Both the position numbers and the translations under genes were made by a program. A DNA stretch of 64,000 nt from Bacillota bacterium (GTDB lineage: Bacteria > Bacillota > UBA4882 > UBA8346). Within the stretch, counting starts at the first letter, position 1, and each line of letters opens with the position of its first letter. The notes under the pieces are model-generated. The model did no database searches. It saw nothing but the letters and a program-made list of their open reading frames with translations, and was not told where the DNA came from. Location of the stretch: positions 23,945 to 87,944 of the forward strand of contig JAEVYU010000050.1 of the NCBI GenBank assembly GCA_023392595.1. The letters run 5' to 3'. Shown here piece by piece: positions 1-8,983 of the stretch.

Positions 1-1042
1 TTTCCAGCGAATATTTTTTAACGCCGAGGAGAAAATTTATTTTGAAATCAGCAAAGACGGCAACGAGATGGGCTATGTGCTGGATACGGGAAATCATGAC
101 GCCCGTACCGAGGGTATGAGTTATGGAATGATGATGGCTGTCCAAATGGACCGCCAGGACATTTTTGATAGGTTATGGTTATTCGCCAAGACTTATATGT
201 ATCAAAGCAGTGGTCAATATCAGGGTTATTTCGCCTGGTCGGTCGGAGCCGACGGGGCCAAGAACGCCGAGGGACCGGCGCCGGACGGGGAAGAATACTT
301 TGCCATGGCCCTCTTTTTTGCCGGCAATCGATGGGGTGACAGGGAGCGGCCATTTGACTACAGCGTACAGGCACGGGATATCCTGCGGCACTGTATTCAT
401 CAATCTGAACTTGTGGCGGGCGGAGAGCCGATGTGGGACAGCAACAATCACTATATCAAATTTGTACCGGAAGCGCAATTTTCGGATCCCTCCTATCATC
501 TGCCGCACTTTTATGAGCTTTTTGCGCTGATGGCCGATGAACAGGACAGGCTCTTCTGGCAAAAAGCCGCCGCAGCAAGCCGTGGCTACCTGCATATTTC
601 CTGTGATAAGGATACGGGGATGGCCCCCGAATATGCTGAATTTGACGGCAGGCCCAAAAAATTGTTCCGTGATTTTCAATTCTATTCCGATGCCTATCGG
701 GTGGCCATGAATATCGGTTTGGATGCAGCGTGGTTTGATAAGGATCAATCTCTGAGAGATATCGTGGATAAGCTTCAGAGCTTTTTCAGCGAGAAAACGG
801 ATTTGGGAGAGTATTATCCATACACTCTCAAGGGTGAACCTTTCGACGAGCCCGCCATGCATCCTGTGGCCATCATTGCAACCAATGCCGCCGGTTCTCT
901 GGCTGCAAGGGGGAAATACCGGCTCCAATGGGTCAGGTATTTCTGGGATCTTCCCCTCAGAAAGGGATCCCGCCGCTACTACGACAATTGCCTTTATTTT
1001 TTTAGTCTGTTAATGTTGGCGGGAGAGTTTAAGATTTATTAG
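1..1042 (+). CDS. GH8 exo-oligoxylanase (Rex-like), 5' truncated by window edge
   Basis: The frame is open from base 2 through the left edge, so the start lies outside the window; about 346 residues are visible against roughly 380 for the family. The stretch ARTEGMSYGMMM (Glu at visible residue 37) matches the general-acid region of glycoside hydrolase family 8, and the Tyr/Trp-rich downstream regions (WSVGADG, PAPDGEEYFAMAL, MWDSNNHYIKFVP) match reducing-end xylose-releasing exo-oligoxylanases, which trim xylose from the reducing end of xylo-oligosaccharides. The visible part shows no export signal, but the N-terminus is missing. The GH43 and GH39 genes downstream support xylan-oligomer breakdown. 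The gene ends at TAG 1040-1042, directly against a LacI remnant. Confidence 0.88.
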   Translation, partial: FQRIFFNAEEKIYFEISKDGNEMGYVLDTGNHDARTEGMSYGMMMAVQMDRQDIFDRLWLFAKTYMYQSSGQYQGYFAWSVGADGAKNAEGPAPDGEEYFAMALFFAGNRWGDRERPFDYSVQARDILRHCIHQSELVAGGEPMWDSNNHYIKFVPEAQFSDPSYHLPHFYELFALMADEQDRLFWQKAAAASRGYLHISCDKDTGMAPEYAEFDGRPKKLFRDFQFYSDAYRVAMNIGLDAAWFDKDQSLRDIVDKLQSFFSEKTDLGEYYPYTLKGEPFDEPAMHPVAIIATNAAGSLAARGKYRLQWVRYFWDLPLRKGSRRYYDNCLYFFSLLMLAGEFKIY

Positions 1043-1728
1043 ATGTGTATCGGGCAATAAGTGGTTATGTTGAAGGAATAGTTTTGGTGTGCATTTCTTT
1101 AAGCGCTGAGTATATAAGTTTTTTAAAGCAAAAAAAGGTGCCGTTTGTTTGTATTGATTGCTTTGTTGTTGATAAAAGCGTTTACAACGTATATGTGGAC
1201 AATGAAGAAGCGGGATACAATGCCGGTCACTACTTGATCGAACTCGGGCATAAAAAATTGGCTTTTATTCACGGACTTTATAATTCATTTGAGAGCAAAT
1301 TCCGCTTCAAAGGTTTCTGCCGCGCTTTACATGAACATAATATTTTATTACCCAAAAAATGGGTCGGACAGGGTGACTTTACGAAGACCGGGGGTTATCT
1401 GGTCACGCTTGAATTTTTGAAATTGCCGGACAGACCCACCGCTATTTTCGCCGCCAACGATCAAATGGCTATGGGAGCGATTGCGGCAGTTACAGAATCC
1501 GGATTCAAAGTTCCCGAGGACATTTCGATTGTCGGTTTCGATGATATCGAAGCGGCATCTGTGGTTCAAACGCCGTTAACAACCATCCGGCAGCCCATTG
1601 AGGAAATGGGGAAAAACGCCACGGAAATTCTTTTTCGTTTAATGAATGGGGAAAATGTGCCGGAAAATGTGATATTGCATCAAACCCATCTTGTGGAACG
1701 ATCTTCTTGTGTCAGGATAACCGGATGA
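1033..1728 (+). pseudogene. Headless LacI-family regulator (sensor domain only)
   Basis: The frame is open from 1033 (after TAA 1030-1032), with a possible GTG start at 1045, and encodes about 228 residues. It matches the C-terminal two thirds of LacI/PurR sensor domains: AIFAANDQMAMGAI, PEDISIVGFDDIEAA and TPLTTIRQPIEEMG. The N-terminal helix-turn-helix and roughly the first 110 residues are absent. The frame overlaps the last codons of the GH8 gene and has no ribosome binding site of its own. The likeliest explanation is that a deletion removed the 5' part of a sugar-responsive repressor gene and joined the remainder to the GH8 stop. A functional DNA-binding repressor is not expected, though an expressed sugar-binding fragment cannot be excluded. 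Confidence 0.75.
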
Positions 1729-1741
1729 TTTTTTTCCTTAC

Positions 1742-1753
1742 TTAACCGGTTAA
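1742..1753. promoter_or_regulatory. LacI-type palindromic operator candidate
   Basis: TTAACCGGTTAA is a perfect 12-bp palindrome with the central CG typical of LacI-family operators. It lies just after the headless LacI frame and about 140 bp upstream of the GH43 start. Assignment rests on symmetry and context only. Confidence 0.4.
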
Positions 1754-1894
1754 TTAAACCTTACTCCGGTAAATGCTTTCTTGCGAACCCGACCGTTGAA
1801 CCATTGAAAGGAGGGAGCAAACATTCGATTCTAATTTCATGAGCTTTTATAAACTCAAATAAAACATTCATTCCTATCAAGGAGAAGTTGAGAA

Positions 1895-3721
1895 ATGATG
1901 GTATCGGAAATGGAAAAAGATTTTTACGATGTACTTTGTTATACCAGAATGCCGCAGGAAGAGTTGATTTATGCGCCAAAACTGGCATACAGTATGCATC
2001 TGGCAGTGAGTGAAGATGGAGCCAGCTTCCAGCCTTTGAACCATAATTCCGGAGTGTTGTTTGCGAAGGCTACCGCAAATGGCGACTTAACTCTCAACGC
2101 CAAGAGTCTTAAGAATCCTTATATATTTTATATGGCGGATGGTACTTTTGGGGTGGTGGCTGTCCGTACAGAGCCGGATGGGGGAAATGACTCGCAGAGC
2201 AGGGGGCAAATTATTTTATTTACTTCTGCCGATCTCCTCAAGTATAAGGAAATTGGACTGATTAATCTGAAGGGAGATACTTATGTTTGCGATGTGGCTT
2301 GTCAGTATGATCAGGTAAAGAAATCCTATGTGATACGCTGGAGCGACGAGAAGAGGAACTATTACCAAAATTTCATCGATGATATCATGACTCTCTCCGC
2401 TGCTTCCGTACGGCAAAAGCCTGAAGCTTTTGCGTTAACCCCGGTAAGTACGGATATTGAGGGAATAGTTCCCGGGAACATGATTCGTGTGTCTCGGAAA
2501 GTGGCGCGCCGACTTGTCTGCAAGCTTACGGTTCCCGATAATGTAAAAATTGAAATTCCTGAAAGTGTAGTTGTTACATCAGAAGAGGGTTTGAATACTG
2601 TGAGAGCGACTGCAGTCTACAGTGACGGAACAACAGCCTTGAAGGCCATCGATTGGGACACTTCGGAAATAGAATGGAAAAAGCCAGGAACTTATCGCAT
2701 AACAGGTACCGTCCGTCAAGAACATTTTGCATTTCCTATGGCCATTCACCGTGCAGATCCCTGCATCGCCAAATGGAATGGCAAGTATTATTTTATTGCC
2801 ACCAATGATGCCGACGGCAATCATACATTATCCATGAGGGAAGCGGATACCATTCCAGGTCTGGTAGATGCCGCGGAAACATTGATCCTAGATTCCGGTA
2901 CTTATGAGGATATTGGCGGATTGCTTTGGGCGCCGGAATTTCACAAGATTGAAGAGGATCTCTATATCTTTCATGCGGCAACACCCGGAGAATTTTACCA
3001 TGAAGAATCCCATGTTATGAAGTTGCGAAGAGGCGGTAATCCGCTATGCGCGGCCGACTGGTCAAGGCCCTGGCGGGTGGTGAAAAAAGATGGGACCTAT
3101 CTTTGTGAAGCAGGGAAAACCATTTCCCTGGATATGACCAACTTTAAATGGAACGGGGAATATTACGTCGCCTGGTCGCAGCGGCAGTTTCTGCCAGTGG
3201 ATCTGGGCGCCTGGATTTATATTGCCAAAGTTGATCCGGGGGAGCCATGGAAACTTACCACCGACCCGGTGCTGTTATCCAAGCCCGATTATGGATGGGC
3301 CAACAACCATATTTTTGTGGAAGAAGGTCCCTTTGCTCTGATTGGCGGCGGAAAGTTATTTTTGACTTTTGCCGGCGCATTGATTGACGCCACTTATGTT
3401 GTGGGACTGCTCACCGCGGATCAAGGCGCGGATTTATTAAACCCTGACAGTTGGACCAAAGGAAATTACCCACTATTAACATCACGAAGTGTACCTGGGG
3501 AATACGGTCCCGGTCATAATTCCTATGTGACGGATGATGATGGAACCGTGTGGAATGCTTATCATGCCAGACCGGGGATTGAGGGACCCAGATCTTTCGG
3601 CTTACGCCGGGTTCATTTTGATATTGACGGGTATCCGGTACTGGATTTGACGGAGGATAAAGATTTGAATCAGGAATTGGCCAAAGTCACCCTAAACTTA
3701 GAAGTGAGGATTGATCAATAG
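1895..3721 (+). CDS. GH43 glycosidase with N-terminal extra module and Big_4-like domain
   Basis: 608 residues, starting at ATG 1895, ten bases after AAGGAG. Residues 1 to about 175 look like a partial beta-propeller-like module. Residues ~205-275 resemble a bacterial Ig-like Big_4 domain (VRATAVYSDGTTALKAIDW, then KKPGTYRITGTV). The catalytic five-bladed propeller follows. RADPC puts the general-base Asp at residue 288, SLDMTNF holds the likely pKa-modulating Asp 413, and VEEGPF places the general-acid Glu at 477. Family 43 enzymes are mostly beta-xylosidases and alpha-L-arabinofuranosidases. No signal peptide is seen, so it should act on imported oligosaccharides in the cytoplasm. It is 20 bp upstream of the GH39 gene and probably co-transcribed. 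Exact substrate cannot be read from the sequence. Confidence 0.85.
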   Translation: MMVSEMEKDFYDVLCYTRMPQEELIYAPKLAYSMHLAVSEDGASFQPLNHNSGVLFAKATANGDLTLNAKSLKNPYIFYMADGTFGVVAVRTEPDGGNDSQSRGQIILFTSADLLKYKEIGLINLKGDTYVCDVACQYDQVKKSYVIRWSDEKRNYYQNFIDDIMTLSAASVRQKPEAFALTPVSTDIEGIVPGNMIRVSRKVARRLVCKLTVPDNVKIEIPESVVVTSEEGLNTVRATAVYSDGTTALKAIDWDTSEIEWKKPGTYRITGTVRQEHFAFPMAIHRADPCIAKWNGKYYFIATNDADGNHTLSMREADTIPGLVDAAETLILDSGTYEDIGGLLWAPEFHKIEEDLYIFHAATPGEFYHEESHVMKLRRGGNPLCAADWSRPWRVVKKDGTYLCEAGKTISLDMTNFKWNGEYYVAWSQRQFLPVDLGAWIYIAKVDPGEPWKLTTDPVLLSKPDYGWANNHIFVEEGPFALIGGGKLFLTFAGALIDATYVVGLLTADQGADLLNPDSWTKGNYPLLTSRSVPGEYGPGHNSYVTDDDGTVWNAYHARPGIEGPRSFGLRRVHFDIDGYPVLDLTEDKDLNQELAKVTLNLEVRIDQ

Positions 3722-3741
3722 TAACTGGAGGTAAATACTTT

Positions 3742-5253
3742 ATGCTACAGATTAAAGTGCCGCAAGAATCAAAAGGAACCAAGTTTTCCGGGAGTTGGAA
3801 TTTTTGTGTGGGTACGGGAAGGCTGGGACTGGCGCTGCAACATGAGTACCTGGAGCATCTGTCCCTGGTTCAGAAGGAAATCGGTTTTCAATATATCAGG
3901 GGCCATGGATTGTTTCATGATGACATCGGGATCTACCGCGAAGATGAGGTTCATGGTGAAATCAGACCCTTTTACAATTTTACATATATCGACAGGATAT
4001 TTGACGCTTTTCGGGAAAGAGGGATCCGGCCCTTTGTTGAACTGGGATTTATGCCGGCCAGGTTGTCATCTGGCAGAGAGACGGTTTTTTATTGGAAAGG
4101 AAATATCACCCCGCCAAGGGATTATCAGAAATGGGTCAATCTTATTCGGGCGACTGTTGCCCATTTTATCGCCCGCTATGGCATAGAGGAAGTGTTAAAA
4201 TGGCCTTTTGAGGTATGGAACGAGCCTAATCTTGAGGGATTTTGGAAGAATGCCGACCAGTCCGAATACTTCAAGTTATATAAGGTTACAGCAATGGCGA
4301 TTAAAGAAATCAACCCGGACCTGAAAGTGGGAGGGCCGGCTATCTGTGGCGGCGCAGACCACTGGATTACGGATTTTCTAAAATTTTGTCAGGAGGAAAA
4401 GGCGCCGGTGGATTTTGTGACACGGCATGCCTATACATCAAAAGCGCCGGAGGTGACTCCCCATTTCTATTATCAGGAATTGCATCATAATCAATATATG
4501 CTGGATGAATTCAAACAGGTAAGGGAATTGATCGACCAATCACCCATCCCAAAACTACCCTTTCATATCACGGAATATAATTCTTCATGGCATCCGCTTA
4601 ACCCCGTTCACGACACAGTTTTGAATGCCGCTTACCTAGCAAGAATTTTGAGTGAAGGCGGCGATTATGTTGATTCCTTTTCCTACTGGACCTTTAGTGA
4701 TGTATTTGAGGAATGCGATGTTCCCAGAGGACAATTTCATGGAGGCTTTGGCATGATCGCCCTCAATGGAATACCCAAGCCGACTTTTCATGTTTTTAAG
4801 TTCTTTAAAAGCATGGACGGAGAAATACTTCACCGGGACGAGCAGATGCTGGTGACCAGAAAAGAAAACGGCTCGCTGGCATTGATAGTCTGGAACCTAG
4901 TCTTAGAAAAAGGAGCAGGCTTTGAAAAGAAGCTTGGGCTCGATCTGCCTGTGGGATTTGCTTCGGCATTCGTCCAAAGGAATACCCTTAGCGAAGAATA
5001 CGGTAATCCATGGAGAACATGGATTCGGATGGGCAGACCAAGATTTCCGTCTCGGGAGAAGGTAGAAATCTTGAAAGAAGTTGCCAGGCCACTGGTTACC
5101 ACAAGTCGAGTGGAAAGTGAAAACGGGTATCTAAAGTTGAAAATTCAACTGACTAAAAATGAAGTTTCGCTTTTCCGGATTTCGGAGATTGAGGATGAAT
5201 CCTCTTCATACATCGGACTGGATGATGGTAAAATCACCAGTTATGGCAGATAA
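3742..5253 (+). CDS. xynB: GH39 beta-xylosidase
   Basis: 503 residues, the usual length for family 39 beta-xylosidases such as Thermoanaerobacterium XynB. The acid/base Glu is residue 161 in FEVWNEPNLEGF and the nucleophile Glu is residue 278 in FHITEYNSS, nearly the same positions as in characterised enzymes. No signal peptide is present, so it is cytoplasmic and should release xylose from the non-reducing end of short xylo-oligosaccharides. It follows the GH43 gene by 20 bp with the ribosome binding site CTGGAGG before ATG 3742. With the GH8 enzyme attacking reducing ends, the three genes would reduce imported (arabino)xylo-oligomers to monomers. Confidence 0.92.
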   Translation: MLQIKVPQESKGTKFSGSWNFCVGTGRLGLALQHEYLEHLSLVQKEIGFQYIRGHGLFHDDIGIYREDEVHGEIRPFYNFTYIDRIFDAFRERGIRPFVELGFMPARLSSGRETVFYWKGNITPPRDYQKWVNLIRATVAHFIARYGIEEVLKWPFEVWNEPNLEGFWKNADQSEYFKLYKVTAMAIKEINPDLKVGGPAICGGADHWITDFLKFCQEEKAPVDFVTRHAYTSKAPEVTPHFYYQELHHNQYMLDEFKQVRELIDQSPIPKLPFHITEYNSSWHPLNPVHDTVLNAAYLARILSEGGDYVDSFSYWTFSDVFEECDVPRGQFHGGFGMIALNGIPKPTFHVFKFFKSMDGEILHRDEQMLVTRKENGSLALIVWNLVLEKGAGFEKKLGLDLPVGFASAFVQRNTLSEEYGNPWRTWIRMGRPRFPSREKVEILKEVARPLVTTSRVESENGYLKLKIQLTKNEVSLFRISEIEDESSSYIGLDDGKITSYGR

Positions 5254-5414
5254 CAAGGATGACATGGGGTCACAACAGCGGTATCGTTCAGTGAGGATTG
5301 CGCGGACTCCCGACGGCAAATCATCCAGAAGACGCCAATTTTATAATAAAATAAAGAAGAGATGCCGGTTTCACCTTTCAGGACACGGGTTATTCAATGG
5401 GAAGCCGGGGTGTC

Positions 5415-5500
5415 CGGAGGGTTATCCATGATGACCCTCGGAAACCTGCGAGATCCGCCGGTTTTTCTACCGGATTAGCTTCTGCTGTTAGGCGGATCCG
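5415..5500. other. Nested hairpins after the xylanolytic operon
   Basis: CGGAGGGTTATC (5415-5426) and GATGACCCTCGG (5430-5441) form one stem with a 3-nt loop. GATCCGCC (5452-5459) and GGCGGATC (5491-5498) form a second, enclosing CCGG repeats. There is no long T-run, so this is a possible terminator or mRNA-stabilising structure rather than a clear intrinsic terminator. The interval 5254-5474 otherwise holds no gene I can recognise. Confidence 0.4.
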
Positions 5501-5678
5501 GAAATGGTGCCCGCTCGTTAGTTACAGGCATCCAATAATCGGCTTCCAAATAATTACCGGTATCATGATCATAAAAAGAATGATTGACGTACATTCCCTT
5601 ATAAACAGCTTCATCAATTGAGAAATATACAGATTTAAATTGTACCGGTTTTCCATCCTCAACATGGGTCCATTCCAT
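5475..5678 (-). CDS. Small protein of unknown function (67 aa)
   Basis: ATG at 5678 is preceded on the minus strand by AAAGGAGGGG at good spacing, which is strong support for translation. The product (begins MEWTHVEDGKPVQFKSV) is acidic and aromatic-rich, with YVNHSFYDHDTGNYLEADYW in the middle. It has no signal peptide, membrane segment or recognised motif. It runs convergent to the GH39 gene. I do not recognise the family. The C-terminal codons overlap the hairpin at 5491-5498. Confidence 0.6.
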   Translation of the reverse strand: MEWTHVEDGKPVQFKSVYFSIDEAVYKGMYVNHSFYDHDTGNYLEADYWMPVTNERAPFPDPPNSRS

Positions 5679-5885
5679 CTTGACCCCTCCTTTGTAAGAT
5701 TGTACCTTATTATTTTCGCCGATTTCATCTCAAGTTATCCTGCCAGATCTTTTGTTAAGTGCTAAATCACAAGGACATTGAACGCATATCTGATCTCCCA
5801 AGAGGGGGTCATCACTGTCAATTGGATGCAATCGATTCAATTGAAAAAAATTAAGTGAGGCTGTTGAAAGGATTTTGAAATCAAT

Positions 5886-5949
5886 AAGAAATACAATATA
5901 AATATACAGTATCGTTGAATAAACGAGTTTAAATATATTGTATTTCTTA
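5886..5949. repeat. Palindromic intergenic element, family A, copy 1
   Basis: AAGAAATACAATATA (5886-5900) is exactly complementary to TATATTGTATTTCTT (5934-5948), a 15-bp stem around a 33-nt loop. The upstream flank GGCTGTTGAAAGG resembles the flank of the copy at 15.94 kb. Related copies lie at 15936-16057 and 38661-38717. The rest of 5679-6019 holds no recognised gene. Confidence 0.75.
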
Positions 5950-6019
5950 ATCATGGGTGCGCCCGCCACGAATTTTTTTTGGGCAACCTCGTATTGATAA
6001 AAATGGATTTTTGAAAGTT

Positions 6020-6640
6020 TTAATTCACATCACCGGAAAAAAGTTCCTGTCCATCAAGGTCTTCCGGCTCTTCATCTTCCTCCAGTTCTTCCGGTTCGTT
6101 TTCTTCCCGGTCTTCTTCAGGAATTTCCTCTTGCGGGTTGTTCATTCCCAGATTGGAAGCAAGGGCCGAATTATCTCCAGCAACAGCATGTTGTTGTTTG
6201 GTATTGGAACTTTGGATGGCGGCGTTGGTTCCGCTGGCACTGTCGATGTTACTGCCGCTAGCTACTTGCGTTGCGGATGATTCCCCCGAAGTCTCATTGA
6301 CCTGGTTATTGATGACAATAGTAAGTTCTTCTCCAGTATTCCATTCTCCATCGATATTGTGAGGTTCGGACTGATTTCCTTTCATGCCTAAATTACGGGC
6401 TTTCCCTTGAGCTCCGACACTTTGTTGTTGTTCGGTATTGGATGAATCAAGGGCGGCATTGTTACCTGCGGCGCTGTTTCTACCAGCTCCACTGGCAATT
6501 TGGGTCGTATTGGGGGCAACCGTAAATTGATTATTGATGATGATCACAATTTTCTTTTTTTCGGATACCGGAGATTCGGAAACAGTCTCTTTTCCATCGC
6601 TTTTCATGGTGATAATGATTTTTTCATCACCAACTGCCAA
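6020..6640 (-). CDS. Acidic protein with two tandem Asn/Ser/Gln-rich repeats
   Basis: 206 residues from TTG 6640, supported by AAAGGAG eight to nine bases upstream. Two ~60-residue repeats follow one another. Each starts with a short beta-like stretch (IVIIINNQ, then LTIVINNQ), continues through TQIASGAGRNSAAGNNAA or TQVASGSNIDSASGTNAA, and then SSNTEQQQ or SSNTKQQH, ending near NLGM. The last ~40 residues are almost all Glu/Asp/Pro. There is no signal peptide or membrane segment. The Gln/Asn-rich repeats superficially recall amyloid or surface-layer repeat proteins, but I cannot assign a family or function. It is transcribed away from the 42-bp repeat array that starts 155 bp upstream. Confidence 0.65.
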   Translation of the reverse strand: MAVGDEKIIITMKSDGKETVSESPVSEKKKIVIIINNQFTVAPNTTQIASGAGRNSAAGNNAALDSSNTEQQQSVGAQGKARNLGMKGNQSEPHNIDGEWNTGEELTIVINNQVNETSGESSATQVASGSNIDSASGTNAAIQSSNTKQQHAVAGDNSALASNLGMNNPQEEIPEEDREENEPEELEEDEEPEDLDGQELFSGDVN

Positions 6641-6794
6641 TTTTAACCGCTCCTTTCTTTGTTTTAAATATTTTATGTGAAAAATTGCAATAGTGAAACG
6701 GAATTTCAGCCTATCAGGTTAAATTTCATAAGAGGTTATGATACCTTTTCGTTAATCGTTCCGTTTTCGGCGTGGAATAGACCATCGTATTGGG

Positions 6795-7282
6795 AGAAAG
6801 AATGATTTCCGTGACGGAATGAATTCATTGGATGACAGAAGGAATGATTTCTGTGAGGGAATGAATGCATTGGGTGACAGAAGGAATGATTTCCGTGACG
6901 GAATGAATTCATTGGATGACAGAAGGAATGCTTTCCGTGACAAAATGAATTCATTGGATGACAGAAAGAACGATTTCCGTGAGGGAATGAATGCATTGGA
7001 TGATAGAAGAAATGATTTCCGTGACAGAATGAATTCATTGGATGACAGAAAGAATGATTTCTGTGAGGGAATGAATGCATTGGGTGACAGAAGGAATGAT
7101 TTCCGTGACGGAATGAATTCATTGGATGACAGAAGGAATGCTTTCCGTGAGGGAATGAATGCATTGGATGATAGAAGGAATGATTTCCGTGACGGAATGA
7201 ATGCATTGGATGACAGAAGGAATGCTTTCCGTGACAAAATGAATTCATTGGATGACAGGAGGAATGCTTTTTCCGTGATAGA
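6795..7282 (+). repeat. 42-bp tandem repeat array (two 21-bp sub-units), ~11 copies, possibly coding
   Basis: Ten complete 42-bp units run from 6819 to 7238, with partial units on both sides. Each unit splits into two related ~21-bp halves. The plus strand is open from 6756 to 7454 and would encode 14-residue repeats such as MNSLDDRRNDFREG, with Leu/Phe every seven residues like a coiled coil. It would end in a Lys-rich tail (last codon before TAA at 7452-7454). The minus strand is also open in two frames (HPMNSFCHG-type and LLSSNEFIPSRKS-type repeats). No start with a ribosome binding site is seen in any frame. Two extra T residues disturb the last unit near 7270. Coding status is unresolved. 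Confidence 0.85.
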
Positions 7283-7619
7283 ATGCAATATTCTTTGGTA
7301 CAATCAATATCAGAATAGGATTTTTCTAAAATATGTAGCAAATTCTTTATCGTTTTTAGCTAAGGCTTTATTGAGATACGGAAATAACCTAAAAAGATTA
7401 AAGGAAAAAAATGATTTTTTAGCGAATAAGGTAACACGATTTTCAAAAAAGTAATATTTGAAATTTGACACGCCTCACCAAAAAAAGAAACGGGGAATGG
7501 ACGAATAGGTTGGGAGCCGATCGATTCATGGGCCTGATTTTGGCGGCGGCGGAAAGCAAAAAAGCCTGACCATGATGAGCAAAGTAGTATATAAGATTAC
7601 GAAGGAGATGGATGGATTG

Positions 7620-8237
7620 ATGTATCAATTTGATAAGGAGCGGGCCGGCTTTTTTGATAATTTGGCGGAACGATGGGACCAGACGGGTCCGGTTCCGTCA
7701 GCGGAGGCTATTGAAAAATTCCTGGCAAAGATGAGGATTGGCGCCGGTGAGAGGGTTGTGGACCTAGGGACCGGCACGGGGCTTTTGGTTCCTTATATCA
7801 TGAAGTACGGGCCGGGGGAAGTCGTTGCCGTGGATTTATCGGAAAAGATGCTTCAAAGACTGGCGGCTAAATATCAAAGCTTTTATGGGGATAAACTCAA
7901 AATTTCCCGTCAGGATGTTCATTGTTTGACCTTTGAGGATGAGACGAAGGATGTGGCCATTTGCAATAGCGTATTTCCGCATTTTCATGACAAACCCAAA
8001 GCGCTTTCGGAAATTTACCGGGTCTTAAAAAGCGGCGGCCGGATGGCGGTTCACCATTTTGCCGGAAGGGAAAAGATCAATTCGTTCCATAGCGCAGCGG
8101 CAGACCCGCGAATCCGGGAAGATTTTTTGGAGGATGGGACGGATCTGGCGGTAATGGTAAAAAAAGCCGGTTTTACGGTGGTTGAGATGAGCGATACCGA
8201 TCAGGAATATTTTTTGCTGGCGATTAAAAAACCATGA
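7620..8237 (+). CDS. Class I SAM-dependent methyltransferase
   Basis: 205 residues from ATG 7620. AAGGAG at 7602-7607 favours TTG 7617 or ATG 7620 over in-frame ATGs at 7572 and 7608. VVDLGTGTGLLVPYI is motif I (SAM binding), VAVDLSEKML the post-I acidic loop, and RVLKSGGRMAVHHF the usual late motif of UbiE/Methyltransf_11 enzymes. The substrate is unknown. The stop overlaps the start of the metal-transporter ATPase by four bases (ATGA), so the four genes 7620-10573 form one operon. A role tied to metal acquisition or a metal-binding metabolite is inferred from this coupling only. Confidence 0.82.
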   Translation: MYQFDKERAGFFDNLAERWDQTGPVPSAEAIEKFLAKMRIGAGERVVDLGTGTGLLVPYIMKYGPGEVVAVDLSEKMLQRLAAKYQSFYGDKLKISRQDVHCLTFEDETKDVAICNSVFPHFHDKPKALSEIYRVLKSGGRMAVHHFAGREKINSFHSAAADPRIREDFLEDGTDLAVMVKKAGFTVVEMSDTDQEYFLLAIKKP

Positions 8238-8983
8238 CGGATTACGAAAACTTGGCCATCCGGATTGAACATTTAGTCGCCGGTTACGGAAAAAAAAGAG
8301 TCCTGAACGGTTTGAATTTTCAGGTTGCCCAGGGCGAGAGCGTCGCTATCATCGGTCCCAACGGCTCAGGAAAAACCACTTTATTTAAAGTGATCCTGGG
8401 GTTGCTTAAGCCATGGCAGGGGGATATCAATATTCTGGGCCATCGACTGGCAAGTGATAGAGAACGCCGTCTTACCCGGGGCCAAATTGGGTATGTGCCT
8501 CAGCAAAATATTCCGGGAAAGCTTCCGATTACGGTTCATGATGCAGTGTTAATGGGACGGTGGGGGAAGAATTTTTGCGGCCTCAAAAGGCCCGGCCCGC
8601 AAGACCGGAAAACCACCAGCGATATGATTGCCTGGGTCGGTTTGGCCCATAAGGAGTGGAGCGATTGCCGCTATTTATCAGGCGGTGAACAGCAAAAGGT
8701 CGCGATCGCCAGGGCACTGGTCCGGGAAGCGGCCATCCTTTTGCTGGATGAACCGACTGCCTTTTTGGACCCGAATTCCAGAAATGAGTTGCTGGCGCTG
8801 ATGAAACGATTAAGAGTGGATCAAGGCTTAACTTTGGTCATCATTAGCCATCACCCCTGGCAAATAACGGATCTTACCGACCGCTCCTGGCAGTTGGCTG
8901 AGGGGACCCTGCGGCCGATATCGCCGGAGGAAAACCGGAGTTTACTCCGAGAAATGAAGGTCTTTCAAGATGAGTTTATTTGA
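8234..8983 (+). CDS. Metal ABC transporter ATPase (ZnuC/MntB-like)
   Basis: 249 residues. Walker A is GPNGSGKT, the signature is LSGGEQQK, Walker B is AILLLDEPTAFLDP, and the switch histidine lies in VIISHH. The short nucleotide-binding subunit followed by an ABC-3 permease and a cluster-A-9-like binding protein is the standard arrangement of zinc/manganese importers. It overlaps the methyltransferase by 4 bp and the permease by 14 bp, implying translational coupling. The exact metal is not determined by the sequence. Confidence 0.88.
   Translation: MTDYENLAIRIEHLVAGYGKKRVLNGLNFQVAQGESVAIIGPNGSGKTTLFKVILGLLKPWQGDINILGHRLASDRERRLTRGQIGYVPQQNIPGKLPITVHDAVLMGRWGKNFCGLKRPGPQDRKTTSDMIAWVGLAHKEWSDCRYLSGGEQQKVAIARALVREAAILLLDEPTAFLDPNSRNELLALMKRLRVDQGLTLVIISHHPWQITDLTDRSWQLAEGTLRPISPEENRSLLREMKVFQDEFI

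Noticed and set aside
6795..7282. CRISPR array
   Set aside because: Units are contiguous 42-bp repeats without unique spacers, and no cas genes are present.
6736..7341. Long His/Cys/Ser-rich frames on the minus strand across the 42-bp array
   Set aside because: They arise because a 42-bp period keeps several frames open; no start with a ribosome binding site and no non-repetitive body support them.
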